A stretch of 64,000 nt of DNA from Syntrophaceae bacterium (GTDB lineage Bacteria; Desulfobacterota; Syntrophia; Syntrophales; Smithellaceae), in contig JAGPFA010000010.1 in NCBI GenBank assembly GCA_018056765.1, positions 1 to 64,000 on the forward strand, read 5' to 3'. The translations under genes were made by a program, and so were the position numbers. Numbering within the stretch: the stretch's first letter is position 1; every line of letters begins with the position of its first letter. The notes beneath the pieces are model-generated. The model was not told where the DNA came from. It saw only the letters and a list, made by a program, of their open reading frames with translations, and searched no databases. Of this stretch, positions 10,838 to 20,031 are shown piece by piece.

Positions 10838-11977
10838 ATGAATTCACTGCCGTTAGCACCGCTTAAATACCGCCACTCGATATTGGTGGTGGATGATGAA
10901 GAAGCGATTCTGGATATTATGACCATTGTCCTTGCCCGTGAGGGCTATGACCTGCATACAGCCTCCTCTGCAGAGGAAGGTCTGAAAAAACTGCGGGAAA
11001 TCCCGGATTTGTCACTGATCATCTCCGATCAGATCATGCCGGGGATGACGGGCGTCGAATTTCTGGAACAGGCCCTGAGCATCCGCCCCGACGCGCAACG
11101 CGTGCTTTTGACCGGCTTTACCGACACGGACGCCATTATCAACGCCATCAACAAGGGCCGGATTCATCTCTATATCAGCAAACCCTGGCGTAAAGAAGAG
11201 CTTCTTTACACAATCAATCAGCTTCTGGCCAAGGCCGAACTGGTCATGGAAAACAAGCGCCTCGACGAGCTGGTAAAAAAGCAAAATGCCGAGCTTGTCG
11301 AGCTCAACAGGGATCTGGAAGCCAAGGTGCGTCTCAAAACGATAGACCTCGACAGGCGCGCCGAAGAGCTCAAAGCGAGCTACGAAAAAATACAGATGAT
11401 TCTCGACGGGACGGTGCTGGCAATGTCCAGAATTGTCGAAAGCCGCGACCCGTACACGGCAGGTCATCAACAGCAGGTCACCCAAATAGCCTCCATCATC
11501 GCCGAAAAAATTTCACTTCCCCCGGAACGGGTCGAGGCGATCCGTATTTCCGCCGCTCTTCACGATATCGGCAAAATCTCCGTTCCTTCCGAGATTCTGA
11601 CTAAACCCAGCCGGTTGACCGATCTGGAAAGAGAGCTGGTCAAAACCCATTCTCAAAACGCCTATGACATCCTCAAAGCAATAGACTTTCCCTATCCGAT
11701 CGCCGACATTATTTTACAGCACCACGAGCGGATGGACGGGTCCGGCTACCCGCAGGGGTTAAAAGGGGAGGAAATCCTCCTGGAGGCAAGAATCGTGGCG
11801 GTTGCCGACGTTCTCGAGGCGATGTCCGCGCACCGTCCTTATCGGCCGGCTCTGGGCATCGAAGCAGCTATGGAGGAAATCACGCGCCATCGCGGTTTGT
11901 TGTATGATGAAAATGTCGTGGACGCCTGCCTGGAAATATATCGGGAAAACGGACAAAAAGGCTTTTTATCCCGATGA
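10838..11977 (+). CDS. Response regulator with HD-GYP phosphodiesterase domain
   Basis: This is a two-domain cytoplasmic signalling protein of 379 residues. The REC domain has the acidic pocket VVDDEE (Asp19/Asp20), the likely phospho-acceptor Asp64 in IISDQIMPG and a conserved Lys in SKPW. A charged helical linker at about 130-190 looks like a coiled coil. The HD-GYP domain carries ALHDIGK near 242 and HHERMDGSGYP near 295-305, so both metal-binding HD and GYP signatures are intact. The family hydrolyses cyclic di-GMP. No sensor kinase lies next to it. The gene follows uvrA after 117 nt and converges on nadD with only 16 nt between stops. Confidence 0.93.
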   Translation: MNSLPLAPLKYRHSILVVDDEEAILDIMTIVLAREGYDLHTASSAEEGLKKLREIPDLSLIISDQIMPGMTGVEFLEQALSIRPDAQRVLLTGFTDTDAIINAINKGRIHLYISKPWRKEELLYTINQLLAKAELVMENKRLDELVKKQNAELVELNRDLEAKVRLKTIDLDRRAEELKASYEKIQMILDGTVLAMSRIVESRDPYTAGHQQQVTQIASIIAEKISLPPERVEAIRISAALHDIGKISVPSEILTKPSRLTDLERELVKTHSQNAYDILKAIDFPYPIADIILQHHERMDGSGYPQGLKGEEILLEARIVAVADVLEAMSAHRPYRPALGIEAAMEEITRHRGLLYDENVVDACLEIYRENGQKGFLSR

Positions 11978-11993
11978 AGTCCGGATGGTTGGG

Positions 11994-12659
11994 TCAACCC
12001 TGACCCTGCTGCGGCGACACCGCATATAATTTATTTTCCTGAATATAACTGATCACCCGGTCAGGCAGAAGATATCTGGCCTGGCCGCCCCCACGTAGAA
12101 TCTCGCGGATAGCCGAGGAGGAAATATCCAAAAAAGTTGTTTTCCGAAATAAAACACACTTTCCTGTGCCGCTCCTGAACAGATCGTTTTGTTCATCATA
12201 GGTATAGCGTGCGGCAATAAGCGGTGGGAGTCCCCGGGAGATATCCCCGTGTGAGCAACCTGGTCTGGCCATCACCACAAAATGGCACATACTGAGCAGT
12301 TTTTCCCACTGGTACCAGCCGGCAATCCCGTCAAACGCATCCTGCCCCGTGATGAAATACAGTTCGGTGTCCGCCTGCGATTCGGAAAAAAAACGGACTG
12401 TGTCGATGGAATAAGATTTGCCCGGCCGCTTGTTTTCCACGTCCGAAAAAGAAAAGCTCCCGTTGCCGGCAATGGCCAGGCTCACCATTTGCGCACGATG
12501 TGCAAAGGCGGTAACCGCCTGCTCCGTTTTATGAGGTGGCCTGGCGGCAGGAATAAAAATGACGCGATCCAGCCCCAGCATCCCGGCCAGTTCCTGAGCG
12601 GCGCGCAGATGGCCGAAATGGACCGGATCAAATGTCCCGCCAAAAAGACCCCATTTCAT
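11994..12659 (-). CDS. nadD: Nicotinate-nucleotide adenylyltransferase NadD
   Basis: NadD converts nicotinate mononucleotide and ATP to deamido-NAD (221 residues). It has the nucleotidyltransferase signature GLFGGTFDPVHFGH at residues 4-17, containing the HxGH motif. The C-terminal ISSSAIREIL box is the ISxTxxR equivalent. Its ATG overlaps the proA stop in an ATGA arrangement, so it is translationally coupled to proA. The proA-nadD order is common in bacteria. It converges with the HD-GYP gene. Confidence 0.96.
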   Translation of the reverse strand: MKWGLFGGTFDPVHFGHLRAAQELAGMLGLDRVIFIPAARPPHKTEQAVTAFAHRAQMVSLAIAGNGSFSFSDVENKRPGKSYSIDTVRFFSESQADTELYFITGQDAFDGIAGWYQWEKLLSMCHFVVMARPGCSHGDISRGLPPLIAARYTYDEQNDLFRSGTGKCVLFRKTTFLDISSSAIREILRGGGQARYLLPDRVISYIQENKLYAVSPQQGQG

Positions 12660-13912
12660 TTGCGGACCTGGCCGTCACCGTAAATAATGAATTTCTCCGT
12701 CGTCAGCTCCTCCAGACCCATTGGCCCATAGGCATGCAGCTTGGTGGTGGAGATGCCGATCTCCGCCCCCAACCCCAGTTCAAAGCCGTCGCTGAAGCGC
12801 GTGGAGGCGTTGACCAGAACGGTTGAAGAATTGACTTCATTTAAAAATCGCTGCGCGTTCGCGTAATCACGCGTGATGATGGATTCCGTATGCAGGGAGC
12901 CGTACTTTTCAATGTGCGCGATGGCCTCGTCGATGGAGGAGACGATCTTTACCGCCAATGTCAGCTCCAGATACTCGGCAAACCAATCCTCCTGGGCGGC
13001 AGCTTCGATATTGTTGAGAATTTCTCTCGTTTTTTCACATCCTTTAAGCGTCACGCGCGCCCTACCCAGCACATCCGCCAGACCGGGCAAAAATGAAGGA
13101 GCGATATCCTCATGCACCAGCAGGGTTTCCATGGCATTGCAGACGCCCGGCCGTTGCACTTTAGCGTTGGCACAGATATTTATGGCCATTTCCGTATCAG
13201 CCTGCGCGTCGACAAAGATGTGGCAGACCCCTTTATAGTGCTTGATCACGGGAATTCTGGATTCAGCAACCACTGCCCGGATCAGCTCCTCGCCGCCGCG
13301 TGGAATGATCAGGTCAATATAATCATCCAGCCTTAACAGTGCCGATACGGCGTCGCGGTCGGTAAAAGGGATCACCTGGATGGCCTTGTCCGCGAGCGGG
13401 CTTTGTGCAAGCACGTCCTGCAGGACGGAAGCAATGGCCAGATTGGAATGAATCGCCTCGGAACCACCCCTTAAAATAACCGCGTTACCGGATTTGAGGC
13501 ATAAAGCAGAGGCGTCCACCGTTACGTTGGGACGTGATTCGTAGATCATTCCGATTACCCCCAGTGGTATCCTCATCCGCCCGACCAAGAGGCCGTTGGG
13601 ACGCCGCCACATCGAGGTCACCTTACCCACCGGATCAGGCAGGGCGGCCACTTCACGCAGCCCCTGCGCCATCAGGTGAATGGTCTGGCTGCCGACCGTC
13701 AGCCGGTCGATCAGCGCGGCGGAAAGCCCCTTTTCCCGCGCGGCGTTTACATCCCGATTGTTTTCCGCGATGATAAAATCGCTGCGCCAGGTCAGTTCAT
13801 CCGCCATCCGTAAAAGAGCGGCGTTTTTCACATCGGATGACAGGCGCGCCATCATCCGTGATGCAACAAGCGCGTCCTGAGCGATCTTTTTGACAGAACT
13901 TGTGATATCCAT
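12656..13912 (-). CDS. proA: Gamma-glutamyl phosphate reductase ProA
   Basis: ProA reduces gamma-glutamyl phosphate to glutamate semialdehyde in proline synthesis. The catalytic Cys sits in QRPGVCNAMETL, and NAD(P)-binding and NVTVDASALCLKSGNA-type segments are present. I chose ATG 13912, which has GAGG with proper spacing and gives 418 residues (E. coli 417). An in-frame upstream ATG at 13981 would add 23 residues that the family lacks. proB is not adjacent. The gene is coupled to nadD downstream and divergent from the patatin-like gene. Confidence 0.96.
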   Translation of the reverse strand: MDITSSVKKIAQDALVASRMMARLSSDVKNAALLRMADELTWRSDFIIAENNRDVNAAREKGLSAALIDRLTVGSQTIHLMAQGLREVAALPDPVGKVTSMWRRPNGLLVGRMRIPLGVIGMIYESRPNVTVDASALCLKSGNAVILRGGSEAIHSNLAIASVLQDVLAQSPLADKAIQVIPFTDRDAVSALLRLDDYIDLIIPRGGEELIRAVVAESRIPVIKHYKGVCHIFVDAQADTEMAINICANAKVQRPGVCNAMETLLVHEDIAPSFLPGLADVLGRARVTLKGCEKTREILNNIEAAAQEDWFAEYLELTLAVKIVSSIDEAIAHIEKYGSLHTESIITRDYANAQRFLNEVNSSTVLVNASTRFSDGFELGLGAEIGISTTKLHAYGPMGLEELTTEKFIIYGDGQVRK

Positions 13913-14098
13913 TTTTTTGCCTCTGCAGGAAATTCTCAAATGACTTGCTTTTTTTTCAATTACTGATAAAAGCCGCATCAATTCAGTGCTGCCGACCGCA
14001 AGGTTGAAGCAATCGTGAAAATTTCTTCCGGCAGCTGTTTGTCAGGTATTTACAAGACAAAGGCAATGCTGTCAAGGTGTTTACCCGGGCATAGGCAA

Positions 14099-15166
14099 AT
14101 GAGCAAACTGCGTGTCAAGGCGGGGAAAAAGGCCTTCGAAATCATCAAAGACGGAGGTTTTGATTTCGGGCGCATATCGGCATACTTCGGCGCGGCAGTA
14201 GGCCCACGCTGGCTTGTCGCCAGCGGATTTGATCAGTCGCTTTTGTCCGGAGAACTCCTCGGACGTAAAAAGCCTGTGCACTTAATCGGCTCATCCGCAG
14301 GCGCCTGGCGTTTTGCTGCCTGGATGCAGCCGCAAGCGCAGGAAAGCTACCGGAATTTTCTTTCTGCCTATGTCACGGCGGATTTTACCCGCCATGACAC
14401 TCCCGTCACGATTCTCGAGAAATTCAGCCATATCATCAACTCGTATGTCGAGGACGACGCTATTACGTTCGCCCTGGCCAACAAGCGTTACCGACTGTCT
14501 GTAATCACGGCGCGCGCCAAAGGACTGGTTGCCTCCGAAAATGGTTTGGTGCAAAAAAGTGCATTGGCCACGGGCTTCATCATGAATTTATTCAGCCGCA
14601 GTAACCTTTACCACTTTGCCGAAAGGGTCGTGTTCCACAGCGGCTCCAAACCTCCGCCTTTTTGCTTTCAGCAAGGCTTCCGGGGACGTTATGTAAGACT
14701 CAATGAAGCAAATTTTAAATTTGCCGTCATGGCCTCGGGCGCCATTCCCCTGGTTGTCGCCGGAGTGAAAAATATTTTCGGCGCGCCGCGCGGCGTCTAT
14801 CGTGACGGGGGCCTCATCGACTATCACCTGACGCATCAATTTGCCGCAGACGAAGACGATCTGGTTTTGTTTTTTCACCATCAGGAGCGGATCATTCCCG
14901 GCTGGCTGGATAAAAAACTGAAAAAACGCCGCCCCAATGACAAAATCCTGGAAAACACGGTCATGGTCTTCCCCACGCAGGGCTTCATCGACCGCCTGCC
15001 GGACGGAAAAGTGCCGGACCGCGACGATTTTGCCAGATACGTTGATGACAGTTCAAAGCGAATCCAAAACTGGCAAAAAGCGGTTGAACTTTCCGCCGGG
15101 CTGGGCGAAGATTTTCTGGAACTGGTGCAAAGCGGCCGGCTCAAGGACGTTGTGGAGAAAATGTAA
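14099..15166 (+). CDS. Patatin-like phospholipase family protein
   Basis: This is a predicted serine lipid acyl hydrolase of about 355 residues. The nucleophile elbow GSSAGAW is at residues 64-70 (Ser66) and the catalytic Asp lies in YRDGGLIDYHL near 236, giving the Ser-Asp dyad of patatins. The glycine-rich oxyanion loop before it is not the usual GGGxxG but appears as FGAAVGPRW, so it is a divergent member. There is no signal peptide. The start is uncertain. ATG 14099 begins at MSKLRVKAG; an upstream GTG at 14015 is in frame but encodes an unconserved-looking leader. Substrate is unknown. It is followed after 60 nt by a radical SAM gene on the same strand. Confidence 0.8.
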   Translation: MSKLRVKAGKKAFEIIKDGGFDFGRISAYFGAAVGPRWLVASGFDQSLLSGELLGRKKPVHLIGSSAGAWRFAAWMQPQAQESYRNFLSAYVTADFTRHDTPVTILEKFSHIINSYVEDDAITFALANKRYRLSVITARAKGLVASENGLVQKSALATGFIMNLFSRSNLYHFAERVVFHSGSKPPPFCFQQGFRGRYVRLNEANFKFAVMASGAIPLVVAGVKNIFGAPRGVYRDGGLIDYHLTHQFAADEDDLVLFFHHQERIIPGWLDKKLKKRRPNDKILENTVMVFPTQGFIDRLPDGKVPDRDDFARYVDDSSKRIQNWQKAVELSAGLGEDFLELVQSGRLKDVVEKM

Positions 15167-15226
15167 AAAAGGCGCGGCGGCAAACTTCCGGCCGCTGCCG
15201 TCACTTGCTGTTATTCGCCATCTTTT

Positions 15227-16096
15227 ATGATCATCGATAAGCTGCTTGATATATACACCTCATGCCGGCTTTGCCCCCGTGCCTGCAGGGTGGATCGCAC
15301 AAAGGGAGAAACAGGCTATTGCGGTCTCACCACGGAAATTGTCCTTGATTCCGCCTTCCCGCACCACGGCGAAGAGGCGCCCCTTTCCGGATCGTCAGGC
15401 TCAGGGACTATTTTCCTTTCCTCTTGCAACCTCGGCTGCATCTACTGTCAAAACTATCAGATCTCGCACAGCGTGCGGGGAGAAAAATGCACACCCGCAG
15501 AGTTGGCGCGAATCATGCTGGATCTGGAAAAACGCGGCTGCCACAATATCGGACCGGTCACGCCGACGCCTCAGGCCCCTTCGGTCATGCAGGCTCTCAC
15601 GATGGCGCGTTCACAGAACCTGACCGTGCCCTTTATCTACAATTGCGGCGGCTACGAAAACCCGGAGGTCATCCGCATGCTCGACGGCATGGTGGACATC
15701 TATCTGCCGGATTTTAAATACGCTCTGGAGGAAGACGCACTTGATTTCTCCTCCGCCCCCGGATACCCGCAATTCGCGCTTGCCTCCATAAAGGAAATGG
15801 TAAGTCAGGTCGGAGATTCCCTGATCATGGAAAAGGGCGTGGCCAAAAGAGGCATCATCGTGCGCCACCTTATTTTGCCCGGACGGCTGGAAAACTCAAA
15901 AAAAGCACTCCTCCTGCTTAAAGAGAAAGTTTCTGCACGCATACCTGTGAGCCTGATGGGTCAGTACTGGCCCACCCCCCGGGTGAGCAACCATCCCCTC
16001 ATCGGACGCAGACTCAGACCGGAAGAATATCAACAGATACTAGATTATGCCCTTGCTCTGGGCTTTGAAAATCTTTTTATCCAAGAACTGTGGTGA
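15227..16096 (+). CDS. Radical SAM protein, PflA/PflX-related
   Basis: This 289-residue protein has the radical SAM motif CNLGCIYC (Cys67, Cys71, Cys74) that binds the [4Fe-4S]-SAM cluster. It also has an N-terminal cysteine group (SCRLCPRAC, YCG) typical of the family annotated as putative pyruvate formate-lyase activating enzymes (PflX-like). GPVTPTPQAPSV and YIYNCGGYE-like segments follow. No glycyl-radical enzyme gene is visible in the window, so the target is unknown. An activating role for a glycyl-radical enzyme would be only one possibility. Confidence 0.85.
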   Translation: MIIDKLLDIYTSCRLCPRACRVDRTKGETGYCGLTTEIVLDSAFPHHGEEAPLSGSSGSGTIFLSSCNLGCIYCQNYQISHSVRGEKCTPAELARIMLDLEKRGCHNIGPVTPTPQAPSVMQALTMARSQNLTVPFIYNCGGYENPEVIRMLDGMVDIYLPDFKYALEEDALDFSSAPGYPQFALASIKEMVSQVGDSLIMEKGVAKRGIIVRHLILPGRLENSKKALLLLKEKVSARIPVSLMGQYWPTPRVSNHPLIGRRLRPEEYQQILDYALALGFENLFIQELW

Positions 16097-16180
16097 GTTA
16101 CGCCCGGTGTGCCTGACGAAAGGCTTGTGTGCACCGGCGACGGATTCCGCCAGACGGTTTGTCATTTCCCGACCGCTGTT

Positions 16181-16888
16181 TCACGGCATTTCAAAAACGC
16201 TGACACCCGGCGGCGGTGTAAATTGAAACATTTTTGAAGAAAGTCCCCTGTTCATTTTTATCCCGGTAAACTTCAGGATGTTGGCATTATCCATGACATC
16301 ATCGAAACTGACCTCGAGAATGTGAAAGTCTTTTTTCTCAATGGTCATCTGCAAATACTGATACGAGACACCCTTTTCACGCGGATATAATCTCAGAAGA
16401 TAATTGCCGTCTTTGTCTACGGCGGCCGGCGTCGCATAGCGGATGTCAAAGTCGTCTTTTAACTTGCCCAGGCCGGATAAAAATTTAATCAGGGCCTCGG
16501 ATTTGAACAACTGGTCCGATTCCCTGGTGTAAACCACCTTGTCCTGGGGCAGATACAGCCAGGCCTTACGCTCGTTGATGATCAGTTTTTTCGCCTTGGG
16601 CCTGTGATAATCCCAAAGCATCTGTTTGGGGTTTTTGAAGTAAACAACCCCTTCTTCCACCTCCGTTTTCCGAATTGATTTCACAGTGGTTTCCTGAATG
16701 AAGCCGGCCTGGAAATCACGGGTCTGCTCATAAATTTTTTGCAGACCGCAGACTGTTTCCCCGATCGGCGGGAGCTTTTCACCGGCCAAAGACACAGGCA
16801 AAATCAGTCCACCGAAAAAAGCCGTGACGATCACCAAAAGCCCCGCTTTTACCAACAATTTATCTTTATCGGATTTATTTTTTATCAT
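16181..16888 (-). CDS. lolA: Outer-membrane lipoprotein carrier protein LolA
   Basis: LolA is a periplasmic chaperone that shuttles lipoproteins from the LolCDE complex to the outer membrane. It has 235 residues. A basic N-terminus (KNKSDKDK) is followed by a hydrophobic signal segment ending near SLAG. The LolA-fold landmarks are DFQAGFIQETTV, YFKNPKQMLWDYHRP and a segment around AWLYLPQDKVVY; the C-terminal FTPPPGVSVF box is also typical. It lies downstream of ilvE on the same strand but 300 nt away, so it probably has its own promoter. Confidence 0.9.
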   Translation of the reverse strand: MIKNKSDKDKLLVKAGLLVIVTAFFGGLILPVSLAGEKLPPIGETVCGLQKIYEQTRDFQAGFIQETTVKSIRKTEVEEGVVYFKNPKQMLWDYHRPKAKKLIINERKAWLYLPQDKVVYTRESDQLFKSEALIKFLSGLGKLKDDFDIRYATPAAVDKDGNYLLRLYPREKGVSYQYLQMTIEKKDFHILEVSFDDVMDNANILKFTGIKMNRGLSSKMFQFTPPPGVSVFEMP

Positions 16889-17188
16889 TTTTTCTTAAAT
16901 ATTCCCTGTTACAGGTATGGATGTGGCACATTTTTTTCAAGTGAGTTTATATCTTCCCCCATGAGCCTTCATAAGTGACGAGTATCTAAAGGGTTATTCG
17001 TAAGTACTTGATATTACGACATTACCACCCTGCACAAACTTTGAGCAATTCGGTCTGAAGCCCTGACCATTGCGGGCTCGCCGTATTTATCAACATACTT
17101 ATCAACAGCCTATTCCACAGCCTTGTGGAATGAGTGCCCAAGTGCGCGAATAAGGTAAAAAAACCGCGACAATGTCGGCACACCCGCC
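16889..17188. other. Non-coding spacer between ilvE and lolA
   Basis: There is no credible gene in these 300 bases. The only structured part is a run of short 12-nt-spaced motifs resembling DnaA boxes at 17087-17130, listed separately. A lolA promoter should lie in the lolA-proximal half, but I see no convincing -35/-10 pair. Confidence 0.6.
17087..17130. promoter_or_regulatory. Cluster of DnaA-box-like sites and a palindrome
   Basis: TTATCAACA occurs at 17087-17095 and again at 17099-17107, exactly 12 nt apart. Each is one substitution from the DnaA box TTATCCACA. They are followed by the inverted repeat TTCCACA/TGTGGAA (17113-17119 and 17124-17130, 4-nt loop). The arrangement suggests a binding site for DnaA or another dimeric regulator. 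That is inference. No dnaA, gidA or AT-rich unwinding tract is nearby. Confidence 0.35.
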
Positions 17189-18259
17189 CTATAAAACCCG
17201 GACACGCCAACCGAAAGGATCATCCTTTATGCCGTACTGGATCTGCAGTATTTCATTAAAAAGCTTTTCAGACAATTCCCCGGTTTCCCCTCCGTTGATT
17301 GCGTATTCTTTCCCCAGGTAGGAAATGTGCCCCACCGGCGAGATGATTGCGGCAGTTCCGGAAGCGAAGGATTCCCGCAAAGTGCCTGCCTCCAGAGCAG
17401 AGATCACCTCATCAATCGCCAGCGGTCTTTGGACAACCTTCACGCCCAGGTGGCCGGCCAGTCTGATTACCGAGTCACGCGTCACGCCTGGCAAAATCGT
17501 CCCGCCCAGAGGAGGGGTAACAAGCTCATCGCCGATGAGGAAAAAGATATTGCTTGTGCCCACTTCCTCGACATACTTTTTTTCCAGGGCGTCGAGCCAC
17601 AAAACTTGCGTGTAACCCATGCCGACGGCAATGCGGGTGGCGTACAGGCTGGCTGCGTAATTGCCGGCCGCCTTGACCTCGCCCGTGCCGCCTGGGGCGG
17701 CGCGTACATATTCCGACGACACATAAATTTTGGTTGGTGAAAAACCCTGTGCGTAATAGGCACCCACCGGGCCGGTGATGATGAAAAACAGATATTCATC
17801 AGACGGATGCACACCAAGCGCCGCCTCCGTGGCAATCAATGTCGGACGGATGTACAGCGAGGATCCTTTTTCCTTCGGAATCCAGCCGCTGTCGAGTGCG
17901 ATGAGTTTTTTCAAGGCGTCAAAAAATAACTCTTCGTCGATTTGCGCCATACACAACCGGTCCGCCGATGCATTCATGCGTCTGATGTTTTCCAGGGGAC
18001 GAAACAGATAAATTTCATCGGCGGCGCCCCGGTATGCTTTCAGGCCTTCGAAGATTTCCTGGCCGTAATGAAAGCACATGGCCGTCGGATCCAGCACAAG
18101 CTGATGGTACGGCTCGATCACCGGATCGTGCCAGCCCGTTCCCTCCTTATATTTCATGGTAAACATATGATCGCTGAAATACTTGCCGAACCCCAGCTTG
18201 CCCGGATCCGGCCTCGGCTTCCTCTCGTGTGGTGCTGCTTCAATGATTTTTATCTCCAT
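17189..18259 (-). CDS. ilvE: Branched-chain amino acid aminotransferase
   Basis: This PLP-dependent class IV aminotransferase interconverts Leu/Ile/Val with their keto acids. About 356 residues from the chosen ATG 18259 match the group II BCAT length. The PLP lysine is in GEVKAAGNYA; FHYGQEIFEGLKAYR and GTSNIFF are further family signatures. An in-frame upstream start at 18412 would add 51 unconserved residues. That extension is also read in the gap after comM, so I reject it. It follows comM by 64 nt on the same strand. Confidence 0.95.
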   Translation of the reverse strand: MEIKIIEAAPHERKPRPDPGKLGFGKYFSDHMFTMKYKEGTGWHDPVIEPYHQLVLDPTAMCFHYGQEIFEGLKAYRGAADEIYLFRPLENIRRMNASADRLCMAQIDEELFFDALKKLIALDSGWIPKEKGSSLYIRPTLIATEAALGVHPSDEYLFFIITGPVGAYYAQGFSPTKIYVSSEYVRAAPGGTGEVKAAGNYAASLYATRIAVGMGYTQVLWLDALEKKYVEEVGTSNIFFLIGDELVTPPLGGTILPGVTRDSVIRLAGHLGVKVVQRPLAIDEVISALEAGTLRESFASGTAAIISPVGHISYLGKEYAINGGETGELSEKLFNEILQIQYGIKDDPFGWRVRVL

Positions 18260-18323
18260 ACTACCCCCGTTAAAATTAACCCTTCCAAGTAAAATCAGAT
18301 CCTTATCGTCACGCTTTCTAGCA

Positions 18324-19853
18324 CTAAATGATCCCCCGATCAAGGCTTCTGTATTGAATCGCCTCCGCCACATGGGCAGGCTCGATTTTTTCTTTTCCCT
18401 CCAGATCGGCAATCGTGCGCGAAACTTTCAACACGCGATTCATGGCGCGGGCGGAAAGCCCCAGTTTTTCGATCGCCATTTCCATAAGACGGTGCGACTC
18501 CTCATCAACGGCACAATGGGCACGGATCTGCTTTTCCGTCATGCGTGCATTGGTCACAATACCCGTAGCTCCGAGGCGCCTCCTCTGGGCGTCCCTGGCC
18601 GCATTCACACGTTTTTTGATCGAAGCGGATGACTCTCCGGCCCTGCTTTCGGCAAGAGCCCTGTATTTTACCGGCGGAACTTCAATATGCAGATCGATCC
18701 GATCCATAAGGGGCCCGGAAATCCGCCCCTGGTATTTGCGTATCTGCTGGGGAGAGCAGCGGCAGGTACGGTGGCGGTCACCGAAATATCCGCACGGACA
18801 GGGATTCATGGCGGCCACCAGCATAAACTTTGCCGGGAAAGACGCGGTGACGGCTGCGCGCGTGATCGTGATGGTCCCCTCTTCCAGCGGCTGACGCAAC
18901 GCTTCAAGCGCGTTTCTTTTGAATTCCGGAAGCTCATCGAGAAACAAAACACCCAGGTGTGCCAGGCTGATTTCGCCCGGATGCGGCATCTGACCGCCGC
19001 CGGCAAGTCCCGCGTCGGAAATGCTGTGATGGGGCGAGCGAAAGGGACGAGTGGCCATCAGGGTTTGGTCCGAATTGAGCAACCCGGCTACGGAAAAGAC
19101 CTTGGTGATTTCAATTGCCTCATCAAACGAAAGATCGGGCAAAATCGTGGGCATTCGTTTGGCCAGCATACTTTTACCCGAACCAGGCGGCCCGATGAGC
19201 AATATATTATGCCCGCCGGCGGCCGCAACTTCGATGGCTCTGAGAGCCTGCTTTTGTCCCTTGATCTCTGAGTAGTCGATATCGTAATGATTCTTTGACT
19301 GGAAAAGGCTTGTTGCATCAACCGACAGGGGGGTTGCTTCTAGCCTCCCCGCCAGGATTTCGACCACCTCGGGAAGAGCTTTAACTCCGTAAACCGCAAC
19401 CCCTTCGACCATCGCAGCTTCTACTGCATTGTCTGCAGGCACAAAAAAAGAACGGATATCCGATTCGGCGGCTTTCAGGGCGGCGGGCAACACCCCGCGT
19501 ACACCCTTGATGCTGCCGTCAAGTGAGAGTTCTCCGAGAAAAAGACAGCCCTCCAGGAATTTTTCCGCGATCAGCTCCTGAGCCGCCAGAATCCCTATGG
19601 CGATGGGCAGATCAAATCCCGTTCCCTCCTTGCGGATATCGGCGGGCGCTAAGTTAACCGTCACATGATTGCGGGGGAAAGAATAACCGGAATTCTTGAT
19701 AGCCGCCTTGATGCGGTCGCGGCTTTCCTTGACGGAGGCATCCGGCAGGCCTACCGTGGCAAACTGCGGCAGCCCCTGCGAAACATCAACTTCCACCGAA
19801 ACGGGATGCGATTCCATACCGATTACACTCATGCTGCGCACTTTTATAAACAA
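18324..19853 (-). CDS. comM: YifB/ComM family AAA+ Mg-chelatase-like ATPase
   Basis: This 509-residue protein has an N-terminal Lon-protease-like S5 fold domain (VEVDVSQGLPQFATVGLPDASVKESRDR region) and Walker A IGPPGSGKSMLAKR near residue 220. The sensor segment LDELPEF, the cysteine-containing MNPCPCGYFGD and the C-terminal Mg-chelatase domain follow. ComM homologues act as hexameric helicases that promote branch migration during natural transformation in some proteobacteria. Whether this organism is transformable cannot be told from the window. It is the first gene of a minus-strand pair with ilvE. Confidence 0.93.
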   Translation of the reverse strand: MFIKVRSMSVIGMESHPVSVEVDVSQGLPQFATVGLPDASVKESRDRIKAAIKNSGYSFPRNHVTVNLAPADIRKEGTGFDLPIAIGILAAQELIAEKFLEGCLFLGELSLDGSIKGVRGVLPAALKAAESDIRSFFVPADNAVEAAMVEGVAVYGVKALPEVVEILAGRLEATPLSVDATSLFQSKNHYDIDYSEIKGQKQALRAIEVAAAGGHNILLIGPPGSGKSMLAKRMPTILPDLSFDEAIEITKVFSVAGLLNSDQTLMATRPFRSPHHSISDAGLAGGGQMPHPGEISLAHLGVLFLDELPEFKRNALEALRQPLEEGTITITRAAVTASFPAKFMLVAAMNPCPCGYFGDRHRTCRCSPQQIRKYQGRISGPLMDRIDLHIEVPPVKYRALAESRAGESSASIKKRVNAARDAQRRRLGATGIVTNARMTEKQIRAHCAVDEESHRLMEMAIEKLGLSARAMNRVLKVSRTIADLEGKEKIEPAHVAEAIQYRSLDRGII

Positions 19854-20031
19854 TTTATTCTCCGGGTGGGGATTTTTAGATGGCGATCATAGCTAATCAC
19901 TCTATTTATATCAAGTTTTTAATTTGCGTGAAATATTTTGCCGACTTCCTTGACTCAAAAATGGCACTATGCTAGGGTCACGACAAATTGAGCGGTCATA
20001 TGAATCACAAGCATTGAAGTCATAAGCCACC

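Noticed and set aside
17087-17130. Chromosomal origin oriC
   Set aside because: There are only two good DnaA-like boxes, with no AT-rich unwinding region and no dnaA, dnaN or gidA nearby.
18260-18412. 51-codon N-terminal extension of ilvE
   Set aside because: It is not found in the family, runs back into the comM stop region and is unnecessary given ATG 18259.
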